Assembly: GCA_958510825.1 (NCBI GenBank)
Contig: OY294048.1
Coordinates: forward strand, 27,166,680 to 27,230,679
DNA length: 64,000 bases
Direction of reading: 5' to 3'
DNA from: Brachypterus glaber
Lineage: Eukaryota; Arthropoda; Insecta; Coleoptera; Kateretidae
A program made the translations under genes and the position numbers. Below, piece after piece: positions 11,790 to 22,044 of the stretch (position 1 is its first letter; every line of letters begins with the position of its first letter). The notes below the pieces were generated by a model, which did not search any database, was not told where the DNA came from, and saw only the letters and a list, made by a program, of their open reading frames with translations.

Positions 11790-12120
11790 AATCGATTTCA
11801 AGCAAAAACAAATTGGCGCTCGGCCTGTCTGGGAAATCTTGTAAGCACGATAACTTAAGAACGCTTTAACCTAGTGACATGAAATTTAACATACAAAAAG
11901 TTATCGGTCGGGATTGTTTTTGTTAAACATTAGGGTGAAGTAAGGGGCGAACGGGGGAAAAACAATATTTTTTCCCAAAAACTTAAATATTGCTATAATA
12001 GGGGTTTTGAGGTTTCTGAAATTGAATCTGATAATTAAATTTTTCTAACTTTACCCCCACGGGGTAAGGGGGTAAATATTTTTAAATGTTTTCAATATTT
12101 TCGTCAAAACAAGTGTTTTT
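11790..12120. repeat. Dispersed repeat module
   Basis: The segment with GGCCTGTCTGGGAAATCTTG, a CGATAACTTAAGAACGCTTT part and GGGATTGTTTTTGTTAAAC resembles segments at 52370-52560 and, inverted, at 37330-37470 and 38040-38150. It runs into a GGGGTAAGGGGGTAAATATTT monomer of the array that follows. It is a dispersed repeat of unknown type. Confidence 0.5.
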
Positions 12121-12148
12121 CGGGGTCGACGAAAGTAAATCTAAAAGC

Positions 12149-12666
12149 CACTTTACACGGAGCAATTTGTGCGCAAGTTTGATGCTATGCAAGTTTGTTG
12201 CAAGAATGATTCAATCACTGCGCATGCCTTCAGGCAAGTTTGAGGCCATTTTCGTGCTATCAAATTATTTAGAACATGTTCTATTTGTCGGCGATTTTCA
12301 CGCAAGTTTTATGGTTATTTTCGTGGTACCAACCTGGAAAAAAAGTTACCAAATCGATTTCATTTTACTAATATAGTAGCAACTGCACATGTTAATAATT
12401 ATTATTATTAATAATAGGTCGGTCTGTCTAACTAAAAAACTTCCTTAAAAAAGCAAATGTTATGTTATGTTTTTGTCAACAAACGCAGAGACACGTCAAA
12501 ATTGTCTGGTTGGCAACACTGTTTACCTTGCAATATATAGCACCAAACTTGCGCACAACTTGCTCCGTCAAAAGGCAAATCAATGTCCAATTGTCCTCAT
12601 GCTATATCTTGCAGCAAACTTGCATAGCATCAAACTTGCGTACAAATTGCTCCGTGTAAAGTGGTC
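12149..12666. mobile_element. 0.5-kb inverted-repeat element
   Basis: CCACTTTACACGGAGCAATT and the following GCGCAAGTTTGATGCTATGC at the left are matched by the inverse at 12606-12666, ending CCGTGTAAAGTGG. The words CAAGTTTG and GCAAACTTG recur several times in the interior. It interrupts the 12-14 kb array and so was probably inserted into it. Confidence 0.7.
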
Positions 12667-12766
12667 TTAATAATAAAAAAAAATTAACTCACCGCCGGGG
12701 GTGGGGGGGAATTATTTTTAAATGTGTACAGTTTTTTCGTTAAAATTAGTTTATAGAGGTTTTTCC

Positions 12767-12873
12767 AACTGGTTCGAAAGTCAGTATAAGCCGGTGGTTC
12801 CCTCTACTACTAGCCCACACAAGTTCTGGACTTAGGAGATGCTTAATAAGTAGAATGGTACGAGGTTAAACAA
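12767..12873 (+). mobile_element. 3' fragment of the 3.1-kb SINE
   Basis: AACTGGTTCGAAAGTCAGTA through GAATGGTACGAGGTTAAACAA matches the body and tail of the minus-strand SINE at 3119-3384, with a few substitutions. The tRNA-like head is missing, as expected for a 5'-truncated copy. It sits within the array described next. Confidence 0.8.
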
Positions 12874-12884
12874 TAATGTAATGT

Positions 12885-14410
12885 AATTTTAAAGTTGCTA
12901 AAGCTGTATCTTACAATAAAACATTTCTAACTCCACCCCCTGAGGGGGGGTAGTTTTCGTGAAAATTGGTATATAGGGGGTTTTAAAGTTGCTAAAACTG
13001 AATCTTAGGATTAAAAAAATCTTACTCCCCCTGAGGGGTGGGGGTAACTTTCCTGAAAATTTGTATATAAGGGTTTTTAAGGTCGCTAAAATTGAATTTT
13101 AGAATTAAATACATTGCCCAGTAAAAGAGCTTTCCCATTTTTCCCCTCCGGGCGTGAAATGGATTTTTTATACCAATTTTGACGAAAACTACCCCCGCCC
13201 CTCAGGGGGTGTATTTGGAAAATTTTATTTTAAGATTAAGTTTTAGCGACCTCGAAAACCCCAGTATATCAATTTTCAAGAAAACTACCCCCGCCCTTTA
13301 GGGGGTGGAGTTAGAATTTTTTTTATTTTTATTTATTTATATTTACTGTCACCAACCTTAAAAACACCAATATACCATTTTCACGAAAACTACCCCCGCC
13401 CCTTAAGGGGTGTAGTTGGAAAAATTTATTTTAAGATTCAGTTTTAGCGACCTCAAAAACCAGAGTATATCAATTTTCAAGAAAACTACCCCCGCCCTTC
13501 AGGGGGTGTATTTAGAAAATTTTATTATAAGATTAAGTTTTGCGACCTCAAAAACCGCAGTATATCAATTTTCAAGAAAACTACCCCGCAAGGGGTGGAG
13601 TTAGAATTTTTTTGATTATCAGATTCACTTTCATCAACCAAAAACCCCAATATACAAATTTTTACGAAAACTACCCCCCGCCTCTCAGGTGGTGGAGATA
13701 GAATTTTTTTATTATTATATTTACTTTCACCAACCTAAAATACCCCAATATACCAATTTTCACGAAAACTACCCTCGCCCCTCAGAGGGTGTATTTGGAA
13801 AATTTTATTTTAAGTTTCAGTTTTAGCGACCCCAGTATATCATTTTTCAAGAATACTACCCCCGCCCCTCAAGGGGTAGGGTTAGAATTTTTTTATTATT
13901 AGATTCACTTTCAGCAACCTAAAAAATCCCAATATACCAATTTTTACGAAAACTACCCCCCGCCCCTCAGGTGGAGAATTTTTTATTATATTTACTTTCA
14001 CCAACCTGAAATACCGCAATATACCAATTTTCACGAAAACTACCCTCCCTTCAGGGCGTGTATTTGGAAAATTTTATTTTAAGATTTAGTTTTAGCGACC
14101 CCAGTATATCAATTTTCAAGAATACTACCCCTGCCCCTCAAGGGATGGGGTTAGAATTTTTTTTATTATTAGATTCACTTTCAGCAACCTCAAAAATCCC
14201 AATATACGAAAACTACCTCCCGCCCCTCAGGGGGTGGAGTTAGAATTTTTTTATTATTATATTTACCTTTACCAACCTCAAAAACCCTAATATACCCATT
14301 TTGACGAAAATAACCCCCCGTCCCTCAGGGGTGTAATTAGAAATTTTTTTTATCAGATTCATATTCGTCGACCCCAAAAAACCTTATATATCCATTTTGA
14401 CCAAAATATT
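12885..14410. repeat. Inverted array of about 100-bp monomers
   Basis: Monomers have two types. Type A reads GTGTATTTGGAAAATTTTAT...TTTTAGCGACC...CAGTATATCAATTTTCAAG. Type B reads GGTGGAGTTAGAATTTTTT...ATTCACTTTCAGCAACC...CAATATACCAATTTTCACG. Both end in ACTACCCCCGCCCCTCAGGG. From about 13505 the order is A-B-B three times, with A starting near 13506, 13790 and 14058. Units before about 13115 have the opposite orientation, so the array turns round there. Isolated monomers occur at about 11990, 37085, 37215, 37918 and 60500. Confidence 0.8.
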
Positions 14411-14467
14411 GAAAATATTGTTGGTCTTATTGGAGCACTGTTTCGCATCCCTAATAGCACTCTTTGT

Positions 14468-14541
14468 TCTAAGAATATTCTTAGAACATTCTAAGAAGAA
14501 AAGAATCTTCTTAGAAACTCTTTAGAATATTCTTAGAACGT
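14468..14541. repeat. TTCTTAGAA-type hairpins
   Basis: Repeated self-complementary words (TTCTAAGAATATTCTTAGAA, AATCTTCTTAGAA, TAGAATATTCTTAGAA) make a compact set of overlapping hairpins just beyond the array. Nothing else is recognised between here and about 14960. Confidence 0.5.
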
Positions 14542-14959
14542 CTGTGCTATCATTGTGCGAAGATTGTTTTGAAGAACGATAAAAAAAATATTCTTTTTAT
14601 ACATAGCTATATATATATTTTTTTTGATATTGAAAAATCGCCAAATTTTACTTTTTTCCAATGTGCTATTCACCTAAAGAGTAGGAATAAATATTTTTAT
14701 GTTTTTATTTTGAGAATATTCTGATATTTATTTTTTTGTATTTATAAGTTACTCGTATTCTAAAAAAATGATAATTCCTTTTTTTACGAATAAATGTTCT
14801 GTATTTTGTTTTTTTTTTAACTTGTTTTTGTATAAAACAATAGTTTATAAGTATTTGTAACATGTATTAGCATAATTTAAATAAACATTTTTGTAAGTAT
14901 GGTTTTTATTTTTTTTTAATTTTCGGTTTCTGACACCGTAGCCGAGTTAACTCGTAACT

Positions 14960-15716
14960 TTTCACCGGAGTTCCCCAAGGTTGCCGATATCATATCGGTA
15001 TCGGTCGATCCCTATCTGAAACTGTTCCGTTTGGGAGAAGCGTTTGAGGTGGATTACTAAGATCTTCGGGAGTATTTGAATTGTAGAGGATTTTGTGCTT
15101 TTTCGGCGCTCTTTGCATTCTGAACATGTAGGCTTTTCATCGTTGTCCAACATCTCTTCCCGAGTGAAGAATTCTAAACATTGTGTCAGCCTTAACTGAC
15201 CGGTCCGTTATGGGAGAGGAAGAGAAAGGCCCCAGAACGGTTCAAATGTGACGGAACAATGGCCGCAATGGGTGCACTTAAGAGTGGATTTGATTTGGCC
15301 GACGAAGAGGTCAAAAATGCTAGAGTCGTCCATCGGGAGGTATCTGGGCCATGACTGTGCACTGCAGTGTGCAGATTTTAGGTTATCACTTATTTTTTTG
15401 TCTCTCGGTCAAAATAGGTTTAGGTTTGTCTGTGACCCTGTTAACGTCCTCGTGAAGCCCCTCTAAAAGATACCGCAAAAATTCTTGTGCGTCCTGTTGT
15501 GCATAGCCCATAAATCGGGGGGCGAAACGCTGGATTTGGCTCTTTAGGGAAACCGTGTTTATTACCCAGACAGATGAATCTTCCGACCACGACTCACCTC
15601 GGCAAATGCTTTAATTAAAGCTCCACGCATACTAGATGTACTGGTGTTGATATCCCGCACATAATTGTCCTTCTTCAGGTATTCCATCAAAAGTTTTGTG
15701 TTATTAATTAATGACC
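14960..15716 (-). pseudogene. USP2-like ubiquitin protease pseudogene, intronless
   Basis: Successive minus-strand segments match the catalytic domain of USP2/USP21-type deubiquitinases in order: [53 protein letters not shown] then [84 protein letters not shown] and LPKILVIHLKRFSQTEQF. The QQDAQE element and the zinc-binding CTHC/CSEC pairs are visible. The cysteine box before NTK and the histidine box are absent. There are frameshifts after AFAE and after NVNRV-type sequence, and an in-frame TAA after LSLPLP. Segments run on without introns, so a processed retrocopy is the simplest reading. Confidence 0.8.
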
Positions 15717-15964
15717 CAGTTTTCGAATATAGATTAGTTTACTCAGAAAAAAATCTTTAAATTTCAAGTTATTCAATAAATTATCTCTTGAATTAAGAAA
15801 TCTATCTAAATTTTTAAATTTAAAAAAATCTAACGAAGCTCTGCTTTTAAACTATAGATGAGTACATGTCCACTCCGCTCCCGTAGCTGAATGTTAATAA
15901 TTGTTATATTTTAACTGTGATGTTATCAACTTATTTATGTCAAATATTTTACATGTACCTATGT

Positions 15965-16496
15965 CACGGTGCGGTGGTGCGACGATTTAAATCAACTTCA
16001 AATTAACCCATTTCTGTTTCTATACGTCGATTCTATGAGGCATAAGAATGATTTTAACCAAAAATTAAAAAAATCTATCGAGCACTTTTTTTTATTAAGC
16101 AAAAACCCCGTATGTTGGACACTTAACATTTTATTTGACTATTAATTAAATATTTACTCAAATTATCATCTTTTTTTTTGTTTTATTTTGTTTAATATAT
16201 GTTAATTGCAAAAAATTCTTGTTAAAAAAAAATGAAATTAATAATAAAAAAACCCTTATATAAGACTACTTCCTTGTAAATAAAGAAATATGTATAATTG
16301 TACAGAATTTTATTTTTAAATACATAATATTTTAATCAATAGCCTAACAGAATATTGGTTAAACATTATTTACGACCAGTTTATTAATTTCTGTGATAAA
16401 AGAAACCCGTATGTAGAGCAGTTCAATCTTAGACATGTTTTTAGACATTCGTTTTAACCTCGGTTTTACTTAAAAAAAATATGTGCCTCAGTAAAA
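15965..16496 (+). repeat. Left terminal inverted repeat
   Basis: This 532-bp arm runs from CACGGTG to GTGCCTCAGTAAAA. It includes AAAAACCCCGTATGTTGGAC and TTCAATCTTAGACATG, both found inverted in the right arm. It ends about 395 bp from the transposase stop codon. Confidence 0.9.
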
Positions 16497-16890
16497 GATT
16501 TTTTAAAATGAAGTCTTCTAAAATTAAACAAATTATTCTGATGGGATAGAAAAAACTGACTTAATTTTTAAAATCTACGCACCAAATTACATTTAAAAAT
16601 AACAAAAGATTTCAAATGTTAACTCTTGTCTTCCCCCAAATTTGAAGTTTATATCTAGTACCATTCAGAAGTTACAGGGGGTGCCATTCAAAGAATAACC
16701 CTGTATATTTTAAAAATGTGACTTAAGCAAACTTTTTTGACAATAAATTTGGATTTGTCGACCCGAAAAAGCTTCAAAATAGCCCTTTTCAGGGGGAATA
16801 TACCTGTAAACTAGTATAATATTTTAATCCCAAGTGGGAAAAAGTTAAATTTTGTAGGCCTGTGTAATGGCATGTTTAAAATAAGTTTAA

Positions 16891-18805
16891 TCATATGTGC
16901 AAGCTATTATAATACCTAACGGCTTTTAATAAATTTGTACTATAATTTGGATTTGATATAGCATTTATTTTAAACCTACCCCAAATCACTTTAAAATCTG
17001 CATGTACAGATTCAAATGCCTGCTCCGAGACAAAACCCAGGGGTTTTTTTGATACTTCCACGAATTCCCTGACATGATGTATAACTGCATGTATTTTTGG
17101 GGTAGGTTTAATAGGTAAATCTTTAAAATCCTTTTCAAATTGTTCAATCTTTTCTAAATAGGTAGTTTCAAGTTTTGTTCCAAAGCAACTAGTTACAAGA
17201 ATTCCGAAACTAGAAAAACTGAACGTATTTTAAACATCCCAATGGAGATATCATCCTCAGATAATCAATATTTTTTAATAGTGTATTACACGCATTTCCA
17301 TTAAAAGAATAACCCGCTTCCCTAGTAAAATCTTTTTCTACTCTACAAAATTTTGCCCAATTACTTAAAGTTTTTGGATATTCTTTTTCCATAGCACTGA
17401 CTAAAGTAGTTACAACACCAAGAAGCAGGTGGAGCTCCGGAGGTGGAAAAAATTCTATCAATTTTTTTGTTTTTAAATCAGATATTGGAAGGTGTACTAT
17501 AATTTGGATTTGACGTTTTCATAAAATTATGATTTTTTTGTATTTCCTCCGGTTTCTGCCCACCAACTTTTGTAGTGTTGTTCATTCTTTTCCCACGAAC
17601 GAGGTATACCAATATCAAAAAGATTATTTTTATCAATATTGCACCAAGTGCAAGGGTGTAAACTACTGTGCCCCTGTAATCCGTTTAATATATTTAATAT
17701 TTTTAAATCTGCTGACACTACAAAATCATCTTGTAGATCGTTCAACTTCAAAAGGTCCCATATTACTTTTACATTATAATAATATTCTTGCGTATTGCTG
17801 CAAATTGCCAAAATGAATAATTTCTTAACACCAGTATCGGAAAAATATACCTTATTTTCTTGAAAGTTATTTGTTAAACTTAGTCATACAAAATTTTAAG
17901 AAACCCTGACTTAAGTCGATACCCATTTTAATGCTAAAACCGTCCCTATAATTCCTTTAGTCGGCAATAAAATTAATCAACTCCTGTACATTTTCACAAT
18001 AAATTATAGATCTTTCTTCCCATGTTTCTACTTTGTCTTTTACGACTAATATTTTTTCTGTGGTGGAAGTAAAAAAATTATCAATTTTTTGATGTGCTTT
18101 TTGAAGATTTTTTGTTAAGTTGGCCTCTACACTAGTTTTTCCATTTTCGCGTAAAAGTTGTAGAACTTTGTTTACCTGCCTTTCACTTGAGTTTGTTTCG
18201 GATTGAAATTTCACAAAGTCTTCTAATTCCATAACATTCTTTAAAGATTGATTTTTCGCCTTTATGGAAATTTGTAAGGGCCTCCCCGAAGTAGTACGAA
18301 GTTGAATTATTTCATTTTCTTTTCTGTTTGAAAGAAGTGTCGACGTTAATTTTTCTTCTCCATTTTCATATTCTGCCATCATGTTACTAATATTTTTGTA
18401 GATATTTCTTTTTATACAAACATGCGATTTTCCTCTTTCAATCTTAAGTAAGCACGTTGAACATACTTTCATGTAACGGGGTCGTTTTCTAACAACTCTA
18501 TTATTTCTTGTTATTCTTGGCCTTTGAACATTATCACTAGTAAAATTCCTTAAATTTTGTAGACGTTTATCCTTTTGGTTCAGCGGCGCTCTAGCACAAA
18601 TACAGAGTAAACACTTGCAAACAGGTTGATCCTTACTTATCCTCTGCTCTTTTATTTTGTTGTCAGTGTATTGAATTTTTTTTAGATTTGTATCCTTACC
18701 ATTCTTGATATTATACACAGCTTGCAGACAGTAACCACATATTGAACTTGGAAAATATTGGTCGTCTTCGCTATAGTTTGGTATTTCTGATCGTAGCACA
18801 TTCAT
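16891..18805 (-). pseudogene. Decayed RAG1/Chapaev/Transib-like transposase
   Basis: The N-terminal frame (18805-17957, 282 residues) is cysteine-rich: FPSSICGYCLQAV, VCKCLLCICARAP, KVCSTCLLKIERGKSHVC. After an in-frame TAA at 17957-17959 come MGIDLSQGFLKFC, then after a frameshift FVVSADLKILNILNGLQGHS and HPCTWC, then PPPELHLLLGVV, SFNGNACNTLLKN, TPKIHAVIHHVREF and GFVSEQAFESVHADFKVIW, ending NSLHI at a TGA (16891-16893). Candidate catalytic acids are D in MGID, D in SADL and E in SEQ or AFES. The order CxxC, ELHL, FNGN, then an acidic SE..E box parallels the RAG1 core (zinc C2, zinc H2, FNS/NGN, ASEGNE). At least one stop and three frameshifts make this copy inactive. The similarity was judged by eye. 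Confidence 0.7.
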
Positions 18806-19063
18806 TATTTTACTTTAAATAGTTTTTTAACTTTTAAAAAACACACTACACACAAAACCCTTCTATTTTCATTACGTGTTAATACGCTTTTTTTTAAGGG
18901 TGTTTTTTTTACCTTCATTGTATCTAACAAGTCAATTTTACTTAAAAATTAAATATTATTTTAAGCGAAAACACAAGAAACTGAAATGACAGTTACAACT
19001 ATTTTTTTGTTTTTTTTTTCGGATGACATTTAGGCTAAGCCTACTATGTTGCTATAAATTCCG

Positions 19064-19581
19064 TTTACTGAGGCACATATTTTTTTAAGGTAAAAAGCAC
19101 GTCTAAAAACATGTCTAAGATTGAACTGCTCTACTTACGGGTTTCTTTTGTCGCAGAAATTAATAAACTGGTCGTAAATAATGTTTAACCAATATTCTGT
19201 TAGGCTATTGATTAAAATATTATGTATTTAAAAATAAAATTCTGTACAATTATACATATTTCTTTATTTACAAGGAAGTAGTCTTATATAAGGGGTTTTT
19301 TATTATTAATTTCATTTTTTTTAGCAAGAATTTTTTGCAATTAACATATATCAAACAAAATAAAACAAAAAAAAAAGATGATAATTTGAGTAAATATTTA
19401 ATTAATAGTCAAATAAAAGGTAAGTGTCCAACATACGGGGTTTTTGCTTAATAAAAAAAAAGTGCTCGATAGATTTTTTTATTTTTGGTTAAAATCATTC
19501 TTATGCCTCATAGAATCGACGTATAGAAACAGAAATGGGTTAATTTGAAGTTGGTTTAAACCGTCGCACCACCGCACCGTG
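19064..19581 (-). repeat. Right terminal inverted repeat
   Basis: Inverse of 15965-16496, differing by scattered substitutions and small indels. Its outer end reads GTCGCACCACCGCACCGTG, followed by the ATGT target duplication. Confidence 0.9.
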
Positions 19582-19770
19582 ATGTGATTATTATAGACTG
19601 ACCTGTGTAATGTAATTTTTTTATAAATGCACCAATAAATATATCTTATCTTATTAGTATACGTATTAACGTAGTAATATATGTATCTCAAAAAGTAAAA
19701 CATGATTAATATATTATTTTAAGTTACATTTTTTGGAATAAAATAACATGGCAGGTGCCATTTTGGGTTT

Positions 19771-20414
19771 TAAGTGCCAGTAAATTTATTTTTTTTACAA
19801 AAAAAAATTGGTTTTAGAATAAGTATGTTTAAAAAGTCATTAGATTAGTTTATTTATGGTTTTAAATTTCGACTATTTATTAGCTTTTTCAAAAGTGTTC
19901 AACTTTTTTATTATTTATTTGCCTCAAACTTTTTAAATATAAAGGGGAATTTTTGGTTTAAAATTCATGCTTTATTAAGTCGTATTTTTAGTTAAGATAC
20001 CTTCAGTATTAAAATTGTCGTAGACAAAATCGTTGCCGCCGATATGATGTTTAAAAAGGGATAATCCAAACCGAAAAACCGCCCAGGTACTTAAGCCGGT
20101 ACTGTTTAAATTTATAAACTTTAATTATCACATGTGACCACATACATAAGTTACTAATCTTCCTAAGAGGATTATACCTTTTTAAATTCTTCGGCACCGA
20201 ATTTTGCATCACATAAAAATACTACTTAATAAAGCATGAATAAAAACAAAAATTCACCTTTGCATTTAAAAAGTTTGAGGAAAATAAATAAAAGTAAAAA
20301 GTTGAACACTTTTGAAATTCAAAAGCATAAATAAACTGATCTACTGACTTTTTAAACATGCTTATAGTAAAAACATATTTTTTTTTTGTAAAAAGATACT
20401 AAATTCACTGGCAT
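19771..20414. mobile_element. Foldback element, inner left
   Basis: AGTGCCAGTAAATTTATTTT at the left and its inverse ending AAATTCACTGGCAT at the right. Inner matches include AAAGTGTTCAACTTTTT against AAAAAGTTGAACACTTTTG and ATTCATGCTTTATTAAG against TTAATAAAGCATGAAT. Confidence 0.7.
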
Positions 20415-20454
20415 GGTTTTATGCAATAATCCGTTAACCCAAAATTGCACTTTA

Positions 20455-21863
20455 GACCAGGGTCGATAATTTTTGAAACCAAAAAAAATAATAGTAGGAT
20501 GAAACCCGTTAAAAAAGGACGAGAATATAACAAAAATGAAAGGAAAAATAATTTACGGGCGATCTGAGGTCGGGAAGTGGAAGGGGGTGAGTTTTTAAGG
20601 GTAAAAAACGGTGTATCTCGATTTCCGGCAAAACTACAAGTCCTATGGAAAAAAAATAAATGACAAAGGTAGGTAATAAAGAGACCTACAACTTTTGTAA
20701 TTACACTTTTTTCACATAACCTCAAAATTTATGTGAAAAATTCAAATAATCAAGTTTTTGGTTTGGACTTTTTATCTTATGCAAATTTTTTTTTTCACGA
20801 AATTTGGTGAAAACTTACCTTTTTATGTCCTAAAGACACTGTATTTTTTTTTATTTGAAATATTTATTTTTTCACCTTATTTCGACTTAATATCGAAAAA
20901 ACACCCTAATTTTCAATCGAAAATTCTCGCGTCAAAATATCAGCTTTTTTAAAAAAAGTCGGGGAGTTTTTTGTTCGTTGAAATCTCTTCTTTCTGATAA
21001 AGTAAAAAAATATATACATTACTATGGTAAATGTTCCCAGAAAATGCAAAGAAAAGAAAAAAACTCAAATCCGATTTTTTTTTAATCACTATGTACAATT
21101 TTGAGCTATTTAGTAAAATTTACACTTTAATTACTTATCAATGTAACATAGAATCTTACGTTTTTGAAGTAATTAAAGTGTAAATTTTACTAAATAGCTC
21201 AAAATTGTACATAGTGATTAAAAAAAAAATCGGATTCGAGTTTTTTCTTTTTTTTTGCATTTTCTGAGAACATTTACCATAGTAATGTATATATTTTTTT
21301 ATATTATCAAAAAGAAGAGATTTCAACGAACAAAAAACTCCCCGACTTTTTTTAAAAAGCTGATATTTTGACGCGAGAATTTTCGATTGAAAATTAGGGT
21401 GTTTTTTCGATATTAAGTCCAAATAAGGTGAAAAAATAATTATTTCAAATCAAAAAAATTACAGTGTCTTTAGGACATAAAAAGGTAAGTTTTCACCAAA
21501 TTTCGTGAAAAAAAATTTTTTTTGCATAAGATAAAAAGTCCAAAACAAAAACTTGATTATTTGAATTTTTCACATAAATTTTGAGGTTATGTGAAAAAAG
21601 TGTAATTACAAAAGTTGTAGGTCTCTTTATTGCCTACAACTTTGTCATTTAATTTTTTTCCATAGGACTTGTAGTTTTGCCGGAAATCGAGATACACCGA
21701 TTATTACCCTTAAAAACTCACCCCTTTCCACTTCCCGACCTCAGATCGCCAGTAAATTATTTTTCCTTTCATTTTTGTTATATTCTCGTCCTTTTTTAAC
21801 GAGTTTCATCCTACTATAATTTTTTTTCACTTTTTACCATTTTCAAAATTATCGACCCTGGTC
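20455..21863. mobile_element. 1.4-kb near-perfect foldback
   Basis: The ends are GACCAGGGTCGATAATTTT and AAAATTATCGACCCTGGTC with TA on each side. The arms are about 660-700 bp and nearly identical, meeting around 21130-21160 at GTGTAAATTTTACTAAATAG. Frames at 20405-20725, 20758-20952 and 21156-21422 arise from the mirrored arms. No transposase is encoded. Confidence 0.85.
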
Positions 21864-21966
21864 TACTTGCCAAGTTATTGTATTCCAAAAAATGTAACTT
21901 AAAATAATATATAATGTTTTACTTTTTTTGAGATAGATATATTACTACGTTAGTAATGTTAACATT

Positions 21967-21982
21967 TACTCGCTTCGGCGGT

Positions 21983-22022
<40 letters not shown>

Positions 22023-22044
22023 GGCCCCTGCGCAAGGATGACAC
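21967..22044 (+). pseudogene. U6 snRNA retropseudogene, 3' truncated, A-tailed
   Basis: Apart from a few changes at the 5' end, the sequence CTTCGGCGGTACATATACTA...GGAACGATACAGAGAAGATT...GCATGGCCCCTGCGCAAGGA then TGACAC matches U6 snRNA through the ACAGAGA box and the internal stem region. The 3' end is missing and an uninterrupted A-run follows from 22045. A near-perfect direct repeat, AACATTTACT before and AACATTTTACT after, looks like a target-site duplication. This is the signature of LINE-mediated retroposition, so it is not a working U6 gene. Confidence 0.9.

Larger units (their letters stand above)
15965..19581. mobile_element. RAG1/Chapaev-like DNA transposon with 0.5-kb TIRs
   Basis: The element starts CACGGTGCGGTGGTGCGAC and ends with its inverse. 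Each end is flanked by ATGT as a direct repeat (15961-15964 and 19582-19585), a 4-bp target duplication. A palindromic extension would have given ACAT on the right, so the match is informative. The TIRs span 15965-16496 and 19064-19581 and are highly similar. Between them is one decayed transposase on the minus strand. TIRs starting CAC with a 4-bp duplication fit the Chapaev group; the heptamer also resembles Transib ends and the RAG heptamer CACAGTG. Superfamily is inferred, not proved. Confidence 0.8.
19665..21955. repeat. Nested 2.3-kb palindrome
   Basis: Outer arms at 19665-19757 and 21866-21955 are inverted copies; for example AAGTTACATTTTTTGGAATA is answered by TATTCCAAAAAATGTAACTT. 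Between them lie two further inverted-repeat elements (19771-20414 and 20455-21863). Frames read here on both strands mirror each other and are not genes. Confidence 0.8.

Noticed and set aside
20405..21422. Frames on both strands with shared peptides
   Set aside because: They are mirrored readings of the arms of a palindrome.
21967..22044. Functional U6 snRNA gene
   Set aside because: The 3' end is missing, an A-run replaces the terminator, and target duplications are present.
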